From: Incurvaria masculella | Lineage: Eukaryota > Arthropoda > Insecta > Lepidoptera > Incurvariidae | Assembly: GCA_946894095.1 (NCBI GenBank) | Contig: OX335651.1 | Span: 8,330,501-8,394,500 of the forward strand | Reading direction: 5' to 3' | Length of the DNA stretch: 64,000 nucleotides | Part shown: piece after piece, positions 52,272-62,576 of the stretch | How the letters are laid out: each line of letters starts with the position of its first letter | Position numbering within the stretch: position 1 is the first letter of the stretch | Made by a program: the position numbers and the translations under genes | The notes under the pieces: model-generated | Databases searched by the model: none | Told to the model about the DNA's origin: nothing | What the model saw: only the letters and a program-made list of their open reading frames with translations

Positions 52272-55200
52272 AGCAGCGACACTAAATTTGTAAGAAAATG
52301 CGAGTTGTGCGAGCAAGACGGACATGAATATAATTATTGTTCCAAATTCATGGGTATGTCGGTTGACGATAGATTTTTAACGGTTCAGAGATTAAATGGA
52401 TGTTACCGTTGCTTAAAGGTAGGGCATCGCGGCAACTATTGCCTTAAGAGTAAGTCACGAAAAACTCACCCACTGTTGAGGAGGTCCAACGAACAAAAAC
52501 ATAATCCGACCTCTGAAACAGAAGATAAACGCGAAGTTGACGTAGGCTGCGTAAGTTGCTCCAGCAAAGTTCTATTGAAAATATTGCCTGTGATTTTACG
52601 CGGACCTAACGGAAGTATTAAAACGTCAGCTTTCCTTGATGACGGGTCAGCTATCACGTTAATGAACGAGGACCTCGCTACGAAATTAGGGCTACCGGGG
52701 CCAACGAGTGAGCTGACCCTACGCGGCATAGCCGGAACTACGACCGACGCGTCTCGTCACGTAGGATTGCACATTAAGGGCGCGGACAGTAAAGCCAAAG
52801 AATTTTTTATTAATGCCAAAACGATGAAAACGCTTCATTTGCCGGCCGCGTCGTCGATACCGACGGCGACGTTACGGGCCTTCAGCCATTTGAAAGGAAT
52901 TAAGCTAAATTTAGAAAATCCTTCGCCCGTAGGTATTTTGATAGGTCAGGACAACTGGCACCTTATTGTGGGCCGGCAGATAAGAAACGGTGCACCTAAC
53001 GAGCCGGCAGCCTCATTTACTCACCTCGGATGGTGCATTCACGGGCACTTGAACGGCCACAGAAATGAGAATAACGTAAATTACGTGATGCACGTTAATA
53101 CCGACGTATCTGAGTTAATTCGACGGCACGTAGGAGCCGAGGAAATGGGAGTCGAGCCCAAACAACGCATTACGCCGAGCCTTAGGCAAGCTCACAGTAT
53201 TCTGGAAAGTACAACAAAAAAGATCGACGGACCACGTTGGGAAACCGGACTCCTATGGAAGGACAGCGATACCAGTTTCCCGCCCAGCAGACGTCACGCG
53301 GAAAAGCGGCTACGTTCCATCGAAATCAAAATGGAAAAAGATACGGATTTCGCCGAACGATACGCAGATAAAATTGATCGTTACATCGAACAGGGTTATG
53401 CACGGAAGTTAACGTCTGCCGAGGCAGGAAACATCAGCCCACGTACATTTTACCTGCCACATTTTGCTGTGTATAACCCGAATAAGCCTAACAAGATCCG
53501 CGTGGTTTTTGACGCCGCCGCACGGAGCGCTAGTGTAGCGCTCAATGACAAGCTGCTCAGCGGACCGGACCTGTTGAACTCGTTATTAGGCTGCATATTC
53601 AGATTTCGGCAAGGAGCAGTCGGATTCACCGCCGACATAGAAGAAATGTTTTTAAGAATAAAAATAATCGCCGCGGACCAAGACTCACAACGCTTTCTGT
53701 GGCGAAGCGACCGAAATCAGCCGAAGGCCGACGAATACGTGATGACGTCACTTCTGTTCGGAGCTACCAGCTCACCGTGCTCAGCCCAATACGTAAAAAA
53801 TGTCAATGCAACCAACGACACGGAAGCCAGCGATCGAGTCAAGCACGCGATAATCCGAAACCATTATGTTGATGACATGTTGGACAGCACTAACAGCCTG
53901 GAGGAAGCGCGAGAAATCATCAACGGCGTACGAAAAACGCACAGAAAAGGAGGTTTTTTCATAACCTCCTGGGCAGCATCGAACGAAAAGGCATTAAGCG
54001 ATGTACCGCCCGAACACCGAGCCAGCGGAACGGTCACACTAGCTCAACAGGAAGCACCGAACCTACGAACGTTGGGCCTGCACTGGAACCCAAGAGAAGA
54101 TGTCCTCGCATTCGACTTATCTATGAAAAAACTTAAGACTACGATCGTCACCGGCGAGCAACGACCTACGAAACGAGAGGTGCTGAAGTTAGTTATGACG
54201 GTATTTGACCCCGTTGGCATACTGAGCCCAATAACAGTAAAATCCAAAATACCTTTACAAAATATTTGGAAGTCCGAAGTAGGCTGGGACGAGAAGATCT
54301 GTGAAAATGATTACGAGAATTGGAAAGTATGGTTGGCCGAACTCGAAACTGCAAAGGAAGTACATGTACCTAGACACTATTTCAACGGAACCACGGAGTC
54401 ACCAGTACGACGCGAGTTACATATTTTCGCAGATGCAAGTTCCCACGCGTATGCCGCCGTTGCCTACTTCCGGACCACGCAACGTAACTTAAACGTGACG
54501 TTAAGTTTCATTTCGTCTAAGGGCCGAGTGCACGAAAGCACAAAAAATCAAAATCAACGTCAACGTATGATCAAACACGTCACTTTGTATGGACAGTATG
54601 GAAGGAACTCCATGAGGTTCACTAAAAGTGACGTGTTTGAACATTGTTTAACTCAGCCGTCTCGTCGTGCAATCGGGGCTAAGACTCGCGTGGCCTCGCG
54701 AAAGGTCACATCGATACCACGTTTGGAGCTTTCTGGTGCCTTATTAGCAGCCCGATTGGCTGACACGATAAAACGAGAACACGACATCGACATACATGCC
54801 ACGACAATGTGGTCGGACAGCCAAACTGTGCTCGGCTGGATAGCATCCGATAAATCATCATATAAAGCCTACGTATCGCACCGACTGGCCGAGCTCGACG
54901 AGCTGACTGATATTTCAGAATGGCGCTATTGTCCGACCGATTTGAATGTGGCCGACGAAGCCACCAGAAACTCACAGCGCGCCGATCTTACGCCTCAGAG
55001 CCGCTGGATAGCGGGACCAGCCTTTTTACTTGGCGCACCGGGGACATGGCCACCGCAAATCAAGCCAGACGTTCCGAACGAAGAAAAAATTCAGACCGCG
55101 CACCTCGTCGAACCCATTTCAGATGCCGGTCTGCCAGATATTAGCCGTTTCTCAAAATATTCTCGACTGATAAATACAACAGCATACGTCCGAATGTTTA

Positions 55201-56585
55201 TAGAAAAATGTCGCAAAAATCCAGCTCAGCTAACGACAACGGAATATCAGCAAGCAGAGCTAAGCTGGATAAAGCACGCGCAAAACGAAAGTTTCAGTAC
55301 CGAAATAAAGTTATTACGTGAAAACAAGCCGCTTCCGTATAAAAATCGACTCATTCCGCTAAGTCCCTATTTAGATTCGGAGGAAGTGCTCCGCGCCGAA
55401 GGTAGAGTGAAAACAAACTTTATAGAATACGACATTAAGAACCCTACAATTCTTGATGGCAGGCACCGATTCACTTTGCTCCTTATTTTTGATACGCACG
55501 ACCGACTACGACACGAAGGAACGGACAAACAGATTAACGTTTTACGCACACAATATTTTATTTTCGGACTACGAGCGGCATTGAAGAAAATCCAATTTTC
55601 CTGCAATACATGTAAGAAAAACAAGGCGAAACCTCAGAACCCTAAAATGGGCAATCTACCAGACGAACGCGTCGCTCACCTCGCAAGACCATTCACCATG
55701 ACGGGAATGGATTATTTTGGACCGCTAGAGGTCTCCATCGGTCGACGTCGTGAAAAGCGTTGGGGCGTGATTTTCACGTGCCTGACAACGAGAGCCATCC
55801 ACCTCGAGATTGCAGCGAGCTTGAGTGCAGACTCGTGCATTCAAGCTATCCGAAGGCTTATGTGCCGCCGCGGCACGCCTAAAGTTATCTGGTCCGATAA
55901 TGGAACGAATATGGTTGGCGCAGATCGCGAGCTACAAAAATGTATTTCGGAGTTGGAAACCGACGCAATAAATAATTTTTCCAAACTTCGGAAAATCGAG
56001 TTCAAATTTAACCCACCGGTCGCACCGTGGGCCGGCGGGGCCTGGGAACGTTTGATAAAGTCAGTCAAAATAGCTCTGAGCGCAACCATGTGTAGCAGGG
56101 CGCCACACCCGGAGACGCTAGCGACGCTCTTCGCAGAAGCGGAATTTCTTGTCAACACACGGCCGCTTACGCATGTTTCGCTCGATCACGGAGACGACGA
56201 GAGCCTCACGCCAAACCATTTTTTGATAGGCTCAAGTACCGGGGAGTATCACGTACCAGGGAAATTTGACGCAAACGAATTACGTAAACAGTGGAGAATA
56301 GCGCAAGCACTCACCAACCATTTTTGGAAGCGCTGGCTTAAAGAATATTTACCTACGTTGGTACCGCGCCAAAAGTGGCACACGACCGGTAGAGCGATTA
56401 CAATAGGTGATGTAGTCCTCATAACCGACCCGAACCAACCTCGAGCCACCTGGCCAAAGGGCGTGGTCAGCGCAGTCTACCCTGGAAAAGACGGCATAAT
56501 CAGAATGGTAGACATCCGGACCCAGACGGGGTCACTTCGACGTCCAGTAGGGCGACTCGCCGTCATATTCGAAAATAAGTTATAA
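52272..56585 (+). CDS. BEL/Pao pol (protease, RT, RNase H, integrase)
   Basis: 1437 codons after the TAA. Two zinc knuckles come first (CELCEQDGHEYNYC from 52299; CYRCLKVGHRGNYC). Then a DUF1758-type aspartic protease with FLDDGSAITLM near 52630. The reverse transcriptase has VVFDAAARSASVALND, GFTADIEEMFLRI and YVDDMLDS near 53868. RNase H starts IFADASSHAYAAVA near 54424. Integrase has an HHCC-like zinc region (HDRLRHEG, CNTCKKNK), D in MDYFGPL, D in WSDNGTN and E in GGAWERLIKSVK. The C-terminus is the DUF5641-type domain. Codons for 54 residues (54531-54692) interrupt RNase H. No frameshift is seen. A start codon after the TAA is not obvious; the first ATG is in the knuckle region. Confidence 0.93.
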   Translation, partial: SSDTKFVRKCELCEQDGHEYNYCSKFMGMSVDDRFLTVQRLNGCYRCLKVGHRGNYCLKSKSRKTHPLLRRSNEQKHNPTSETEDKREVDVGCVSCSSKVLLKILPVILRGPNGSIKTSAFLDDGSAITLMNEDLATKLGLPGPTSELTLRGIAGTTTDASRHVGLHIKGADSKAKEFFINAKTMKTLHLPAASSIPTATLRAFSHLKGIKLNLENPSPVGILIGQDNWHLIVGRQIRNGAPNEPAASFTHLGWCIHGHLNGHRNENNVNYVMHVNTDVSELIRRHVGAEEMGVEPKQRITPSLRQAHSILESTTKKIDGPRWETGLLWKDSDTSFPPSRRHAEKRLRSIEIKMEKDTDFAERYADKIDRYIEQGYARKLTSAEAGNISPRTFYLPHFAVYNPNKPNKIRVVFDAAARSASVALNDKLLSGPDLLNSLLGCIFRFRQGAVGFTADIEEMFLRIKIIAADQDSQRFLWRSDRNQPKADEYVMTSLLFGATSSPCSAQYVKNVNATNDTEASDRVKHAIIRNHYVDDMLDSTNSLEEAREIINGVRKTHRKGGFFITSWAASNEKALSDVPPEHRASGTVTLAQQEAPNLRTLGLHWNPREDVLAFDLSMKKLKTTIVTGEQRPTKREVLKLVMTVFDPVGILSPITVKSKIPLQNIWKSEVGWDEKICENDYENWKVWLAELETAKEVHVPRHYFNGTTESPVRRELHIFADASSHAYAAVAYFRTTQRNLNVTLSFISSKGRVHESTKNQNQRQRMIKHVTLYGQYGRNSMRFTKSDVFEHCLTQPSRRAIGAKTRVASRKVTSIPRLELSGALLAARLADTIKREHDIDIHATTMWSDSQTVLGWIASDKSSYKAYVSHRLAELDELTDISEWRYCPTDLNVADEATRNSQRADLTPQSRWIAGPAFLLGAPGTWPPQIKPDVPNEEKIQTAHLVEPISDAGLPDISRFSKYSRLINTTAYVRMFIEKCRKNPAQLTTTEYQQAELSWIKHAQNESFSTEIKLLRENKPLPYKNRLIPLSPYLDSEEVLRAEGRVKTNFIEYDIKNPTILDGRHRFTLLLIFDTHDRLRHEGTDKQINVLRTQYFIFGLRAALKKIQFSCNTCKKNKAKPQNPKMGNLPDERVAHLARPFTMTGMDYFGPLEVSIGRRREKRWGVIFTCLTTRAIHLEIAASLSADSCIQAIRRLMCRRGTPKVIWSDNGTNMVGADRELQKCISELETDAINNFSKLRKIEFKFNPPVAPWAGGAWERLIKSVKIALSATMCSRAPHPETLATLFAEAEFLVNTRPLTHVSLDHGDDESLTPNHFLIGSSTGEYHVPGKFDANELRKQWRIAQALTNHFWKRWLKEYLPTLVPRQKWHTTGRAITIGDVVLITDPNQPRATWPKGVVSAVYPGKDGIIRMVDIRTQTGSLRRPVGRLAVIFENKL
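54531..54692 (+). repeat. 162-nt in-frame insert in RNase H with a 16-bp perfect inverted repeat
   Basis: BEL RNase H usually runs SKxRVA...IPRLEL without a gap. Here SSKGRV and KTRVASRK are separated by 54 codons. The insert contains TCAAACACGTCACTTT (54571-54586) and its exact inverse (54625-54640). Confidence 0.65.
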
Positions 56586-56700
56586 ACGTAAGTTCGCCGA
56601 TAAGTTAGTTACTAAACCGTATACGTAAGTCATATTTTTATCACGGTCCTAAGGACACTACGAATTTAATCCCGCGTAGGGTTAAATTAGGAATTTTACC

Positions 56701-56708
56701 GAGGGGGG
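56701..56708 (+). other. Polypurine tract
   Basis: GAGGGGGG directly before the 3' LTR. This is the plus-strand primer site. Confidence 0.85.
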
Positions 56709-58064
56709 TGTATTGGACTAAATCAATATATCACGAGGAGCGCGAACCGAAACAAAAGACACTGACGCGCACTACCTGCCGGGCGCGCTACCTGTCCCCT
56801 CCCCCGCACGCCTTTCACAATTATCTGCCTCGCCTACGACCGATACCCACGAAAAGCCCTATGATATTATTATGACTGCTTGCACCGAGATATAGATTGC
56901 CTTACTCACACATTATGTCCCGAAATATGTTCATTTGTTGTAAATATACGATACTTAGATAATGTGTGTTTAGGACTGTAAGATAAATAACGTGTACAGC
57001 TCAGTTAAGTAACCTCAGGCGAGGCCACGATATGTTTTTTGATAATTGTGTTAGCTATAAGTCCTTTTAGAATAATATTGTAAATAAAGTATATGAGTCT
57101 TGTTGTAAATAAATGTATATACGTGCCGCATGACTCCACGAACAATATTATAATATTTTAGAAGTTATATGGTCTTAGTGTTTTATAACCTATGTAAAGC
57201 CACACGGAAGAAATATATGTTTTTGTTATTTTTGAGAATATATCATATACGAGATATTATGTAAATTTACGAAAAGTCCATTTTAAAATAAAAGCAGCGG
57301 ACGCGCTCTGCGCGCCGCGGACGAATTTAGCACAACGACGCGCGCGCCCTCTTGGCGGCCGAACGAGGCAACTCGAAAAATGTACCATGTAAAATACCTT
57401 TGAAAGCAAGAAATTGTATAAAATCTTAAAGTTACGAATTTATTTGTACATGTATGGAAAGAGCGAAAAAAGTACCTATCGAATGATGTACCCAACACGA
57501 AAGTCTAGCATGTGTACCACGAATGGGGTTGAGGCAAAGTTATATTTGTGTAAGAAATTGTAATGGGAGTCAACAATATCGAGCCTATTTTACGAGTCTC
57601 CACAAAAGGCCAATATACCTTATACTATTTGGATAGATCTCAGCGAGATCTATCCGCACATATGTTTAGATTTTAAGTCCAACATGTACAACCAAAGATA
57701 TAAGGCTAGAGCAGTACATTTTGTAAAACGAAATAGGAATCAAAGTACGGAGAGGCTCTAGTGGCCGTCTATTTTATTACTTTTCAAGGTAGTTAAGGAA
57801 ATTAAATTTCAATATACGTTACGTTCGCTACAACATTACGGTGTTTTATTCTGATCGAAATACTACGCTTCGGTTCCGGCACCACGACCCCTGACCTACG
57901 AGATCTCCGGATCGACATCGAGTCCTGCAGGGAGGCACCCCGTCGGCTGGAACTGGAGGTAGCGGACGTCGCTACGATCGAGCTATCGGAGACCCTGTAC
58001 CCCGCCGCCTCCGCCCGCCGTCCACGTACTACAGTCCACTGAGCTTCGGGGGGTGGCGGATACA
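56709..58064 (+). mobile_element. 3' LTR of the BEL/Pao element (1356 bp)
   Basis: The same start and end as the 5' LTR. It is 7 bp shorter (TATTATG missing near 56938). Followed by GTACC. Confidence 0.95.
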
Positions 58065-58069
58065 GTACC

Positions 58070-59764
58070 CTTCTCTAATCTCGATGATCCTTCCAGGTAT
58101 TCTGTGGAAATTTCTTCTGTTTTTCGGAATCGAGTACTCTTTTCATCTTGTGTGTATTTTCGTCGTGTCTAAGTCTAAGGCGCAGTAAAAGCCTTAGAAA
58201 GAGAAATAGAACGAAGAGGGCAGAGTCCTCCATCAATTATGGGTGTAACGAAGCAATTAGCTCACTCATATCTCTCAGTTTAACGATGAATACCTTAAGG
58301 TATTTGAAGGTAGATTTAATCTACACTTCAAAAAGTCCAATATTTTAACGGTTTACATTTCCCTTCAACTGGAAGTGTATCCTTTAATCTTTGATCGACT
58401 GAAAGTGAGGCAATCAAAGTCAGGATCAGTCTTACTTTCTAGAACTTTTATAATGTATTATTTTCTTAACAGGCCTGTGCTGTGAGTGTAAGTACAGCTG
58501 CGGAGCACTTTAATGCACTCAAAACGTTATTGCGGACTTTAGAGCAAGTCACGGGCTTTTGCTTAAATTATCTAATAAAAAAACAGCCAATGGCATGATC
58601 GTTTTTTATTTTTATTTTTAGGAATAACACAATAATTAACTGTTTGTACCTAAACGTAGTTATCAATAGGCAGCAACTGGACTGGCCGCTTAGAAAAATA
58701 TTACTCTGAAATACAATGTTAAAATAATATACAGTCTTGTATTTTCATGTCGTTACACCAAAAATACCAACTAATTAGAGATTGATCTTGCAGTACAATC
58801 GACTTCGACATTCTTTCACATCCATTGTTACTAAATGTCTACTGTTATATACTGTGAAATAACTCGACATAAAATGCATTTTATGCAGTTTACCGACCCA
58901 ATAAATAAAGGATTTACAGGATCAGTTGGTACTAATTCTAATTTGTACTAAGTTCGTAACTAAGTATTATATTTATCAATGAATTTATCATCTATGAGCT
59001 GCTTAACTTAAACTTTTAAAATGTCTCATAATAGAATGGAACCTCGTTTTTCAATGCACATTATGTTTTAAAAAGTAAACATAGGGATTTCTCCAATCAA
59101 ATTTACACATTCAGAAAGTATTTCGGATCCTAAAAGCTTCTAGAATTTACAGGTATCACATACATTACACAACCATGCTCTACGTAAAAAATAAAATCCT
59201 TAGAGAGCTGTGAAAATATTGGAGCCTGGTGCGTAAACATAATGGTATATATTTTTCCTTTGTCGTCTTGGAACCAACACAATAAATAAATAAAGACCTT
59301 TTCTGAGAGTAATAATTTACTTAGGATATATTATGTGTTTCGCCATCTTCACGGAGAATGTTATTATTCTTGTTACCTACTTGGGTACCGTATTAAATCT
59401 TATATGGATAGAATACGGAAATGATTTCGTCACAGAAAATATAATGTTTACTTACTTGGCCGCTAAATTTGGCAGCTGCATTGGAATTAACATGTATTAA
59501 TTTAAGTAATTTATATAATTCAAAATCGAATCATTATGATATGGTTTATCACTATGTCTAACCTGGATAACGGTAATATCACCTTAACCGCATACAACAT
59601 ATGGACTTCATAAGACATGGTTAAAGAAGCATTGACATGCGCCTTTGGAAGCTTTTCTTTGCGAATCATGTCATAAATGTTAATGTTTTTGGAACTGCAC
59701 ATAAATGACCAATGCTGCCATGATAAAAGTTTTTAAGTTTACTCCGTCGCTGCAAATAATGTCT
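58070..59764. other. AT-rich non-coding DNA
   Basis: An AATAAATAAATAAAG tract at 59281 is LINE-tail-like. No gene is seen. Confidence 0.5.
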
Positions 59765-59880
59765 GTTAACACTTACGGTTTTCCGGTGTGGCCAATCGGT
59801 TTGCATCCAGTGAAAGACAACGAGCGGCATGAGTCGGCAATACGTGAACATGTTCTTGGCAGTGGTAGCAATCACTGAAT
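59765..59880 (-). repeat. Rep-4 end fragment
   Basis: The reverse complement has GATTGGCCACACCGGAAAAC and CGTAAGTGTTAACAG, matching the left edge of 30882-31130. Confidence 0.5.
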
Positions 59881-60139
59881 TCGTTTCGAACAGATTGAAC
59901 CATTAGCAACAGACTTACTATAAATACTATATGCCGCGTCTGGTCCGTGAATCCATTGCAATCTCAAGACATGCTAACTTTAACCGGGACGACAGTATGA
60001 AGCTCTCATCAGCGTGGACTCCGCTACTGGCGCATGATAAAATACAACATGCAAGAACACCAGCCGTGGAAACTGACATCGTTAGTTCTGCATGTACGCA
60101 GCCGTTATTGTCTATGATGAACCAAAATTTTAAACTTCC

Positions 60140-60320
60140 CGTCGGTGCCTACCTCGGTGGGTAATCTTTGCAGCCGACCGCGACGGCCGACAGTTGAAGT
60201 TTGACAGGGCGATCTGTTGAACGTTGCTCCAGGACAGCCACCGTCCTGAAGGAGCCCGCGGCGCAGCTGGCGAAACATGTCGGCGAAAATCGATTGGCCA
60301 TACCGGGCAAGTAAATTGTG
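60140..60320 (+). repeat. Rep-4 copy
   Basis: GTTGCTCCAGGACAGCCACC, GAAACATGTCGGCGAAAATC and GATTGGCCATACCGG match 30882-31130 in inverse and oppose the fragment at 59765. The 117-codon minus-strand frame here is a by-product. Confidence 0.65.
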
Positions 60321-61079
60321 CCCGCCTATCCAGCCGCCAAGCAAGGGAATGGAGAGATGCATTATGTGCACCGGGAGGTGAGTGTGCCGACTGAACAACT
60401 CCGGTACCATTATAATATTACATATACAATGCAATACAATACATTTCCCCTGACACACAACACAACCATATTTTTTTTAAATTAACTAATAAACACACTA
60501 TCATTATTCTCCTAACACCGCTTCCTTCCTCCTTTTACACATCCACTTATATTACTCGTAACATGACTTTTTTCAGCTTTTTTTATCAATTCCACGTCGA
60601 ATGCCGCCTACTACTCAGAATTCAGTTCTTTTGTAGGCTGCAGTTATCTTATTAACTTGTTCACCCATGACATCCAATACTTGTTATAGTTAAATGTCTA
60701 CTCTTAAGTTAATAATATGTATAATCAAATAAATGTCTGTTTGTTTGATGAAAATATAATGTTTTAAAAGATACTGGAGAAATGGGAGTCAGCTTATGTG
60801 TCGTCCCGAGCGTGGATTGAAGCTTCGCTTACGGGCGGTGAACGAACATTACAGCTCTGGTACCTGTCCAGAGAACAGGGAGTGGACTTCCTTCACGAGT
60901 ACTAATGCAATATGTGAAGGCGGCAAGACCTGCGGGGTGTGGTCCCCGCCTGGACGTTTTCGGGTGTCCAGCAGGAATAGCGTCTCCCTATGCAGACCCT
61001 AACGGGTTAAACAATAAACAGCGAAGGCAAAGTCTATAAGCCTGCACAAATAAACTCTGGTCACACCGTAAAACCGTTA
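60321..61079. other. Non-coding; GC-richer patch at 60795-60990
   Basis: The patch (GGCAAGACCTGCGGGGTGTG) has a 68-codon plus frame without recognisable domain. The remainder is AT-rich. Confidence 0.4.
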
Positions 61080-61600
61080 GACATTGCTGCCATGATAGCC
61101 CAACCCATCTCATGGAAACTATGTGCCAAGCACGTTTATAAGTCCTTGCTAGGTGCCACCCCAGAACACGGCTACGTTGAAGTGAATGGAAAACACACCT
61201 GAAGAGAGAGGAAGGAGAAGTGGCACGCGGTCGATATCGCGTCTTCGCTGTATGCACAAAGTGGCCATATAATTGTATGGGAATCAGGCGGAGTGTCGAA
61301 TGCCACACAGTTGAAACAAAGGCATCGCGCGAACTTGCTCTGAAAATTGGTTCGTCAAGTCAGTTGCACACACAATCCCTCCTATACGTCTGTGACTATG
61401 CTCGTATGTGGCATGTACGTTTAAATTTGATTGGTAGTTTTTTTAAGTTGGAGACAGCGGCTCTTATCGCAGGCGCGCTAGACAGTATTATCGCCTTTAT
61501 TTTCATCTATAAAAAACACGAACAAGTGTCATTGCAGCTCAAACCATCGTTCATTTAATGAGATGGTACCAACCCCGGTGGGATTTACTTCACAAAACGA
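61080..61600 (-). mobile_element. SINE-1, inverted, split by a Rep-3 copy
   Basis: Tail-side part 61080-61202 (TAGGTGCCACC, GAATGGAAAACACACC) and body part about 61545-61600 (GAGATGGTACCAACCCCGG) flank Rep-3. The order fits one SINE interrupted by a later Rep-3 insertion. Confidence 0.6.
61205..61540 (+). repeat. Rep-3, most complete copy
   Basis: It runs from GGAGAAGTGGCACGCGGTCG through CGCGCGAACTTGCTCTG and CGTCTGTGACTATGCTCG to GGAGACAGCGGC. It has an uninterrupted CGTTTAAATTTGATTGG where the 4-kb copy holds the TTAA element. The 112-codon plus frame is read-through. Confidence 0.7.
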
Positions 61601-61739
61601 TAGACGAAACACTTAGTCGCCTCTTATGGCATGTAGTGAGACTAATTCTATTAATTTATAATGCCGGAATCCACATAAGTACCACATAATGATGCACATT
61701 TTGTGGTAAGTATATATTTCTGTTTTCTATTTAATTAAT

Positions 61740-61930
61740 GTAAAGGTAACAACCTGGAAGGGCTTAAAGCCCACCACCTAGTAGGTCCCCTACAGTTTTA
61801 CATTGATTCCTAGCCATGGAACAAGCTCGAGCACACGTGACAAACTGCACTTTTCCAACTCAGAAAGATAAGGAAAGTGGTGCATAAACATGGTGGAAAT
61901 CGGATCCATGGTCTCTGGCATAGAGGCCAC
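61740..61930 (-). mobile_element. SINE-1, inverted 5' part
   Basis: CCCACCACCTAGTAGGTCCC, TAGCCATGGAACAAGCTCG and a decayed head near 61925. Confidence 0.65.
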
Positions 61931-61944
61931 ATCAATCAAATCAA

Positions 61945-62576
61945 TTCATAACTACGGATTGGTATAGTGTGAGTTGGAATATGGCTCGTTATGTAGGGTC
62001 CTATTTATATTAATCGATTCATTCTATAACTTTAAAGCTAATAAATAGTGCCGATTCGGATAGTGTAAATTGGAATAAGGCTCGGTATGTAGGATCCTAA
62101 TTATATCAATCGAATCAATCTATAGCTTTAAAGCTAATAAATAGTGCCGATTACTTTACTGTAAATCTGAATATGGCTCGTTATGAAAGATCCATAATCA
62201 TATCATATCAAATCAATCCATAACTTTAAAGCTAATAAAAGTGCCGATTCGTATAGTGTGAGTTTGAATATGGATTGTTATGTAGGATCCAAATTATATC
62301 AATCGAATCAATCTATAGCTTTAAAGCTAATAAATAGTGCCGATTACTTTACTGTAAATCTGAATATGGCTCGTTATGAAAGATCCATAATCATATCATA
62401 TCAAATCAATCCATAACTTTAAAGCTAATAAAAGTGCCGATTCGTATACTTACTGTGAGTTTGAATATGGCTTGTTATGTAGGATCCTAATTATACTAAT
62501 CGAATCAATCTATAGCTTTAAAGCTAATAAATAGTGCCGATTACTTTACTGTAAATCAGAATATGGCTCGTTATGG
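61945..62576. repeat. Tandem array, 97-bp unit with a two-unit higher-order pattern
   Basis: AAAGCTAATAAA recurs at 62034, 62130, 62228, 62323, 62421 and 62520 (95-99 bp apart). Units alternate between a TATAGCTTT type ending AATAGTGCCGATTACTTTAC and a CATAACTTT type ending AAAGTGCCGATTCGTAT, giving a repeat of about 194 bp. Confidence 0.88.

Larger units (their letters stand above)
49325..58064 (+). mobile_element. BEL/Pao LTR retrotransposon, full length (8740 bp)
   Basis: Two LTRs, a primer site, gag, pol and a polypurine tract are in order. The 5-bp sequence GTACC flanks both ends (49320-49324 and 58065-58069), a target duplication of the BEL/Pao size. Pol has the family order: protease, reverse transcriptase, RNase H, integrase. 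The LTRs appear identical by eye apart from a 7-bp indel, so insertion is recent. Two oddities may make this copy defective: an in-frame TAA after gag and a 162-nt insert in RNase H. Confidence 0.95.
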
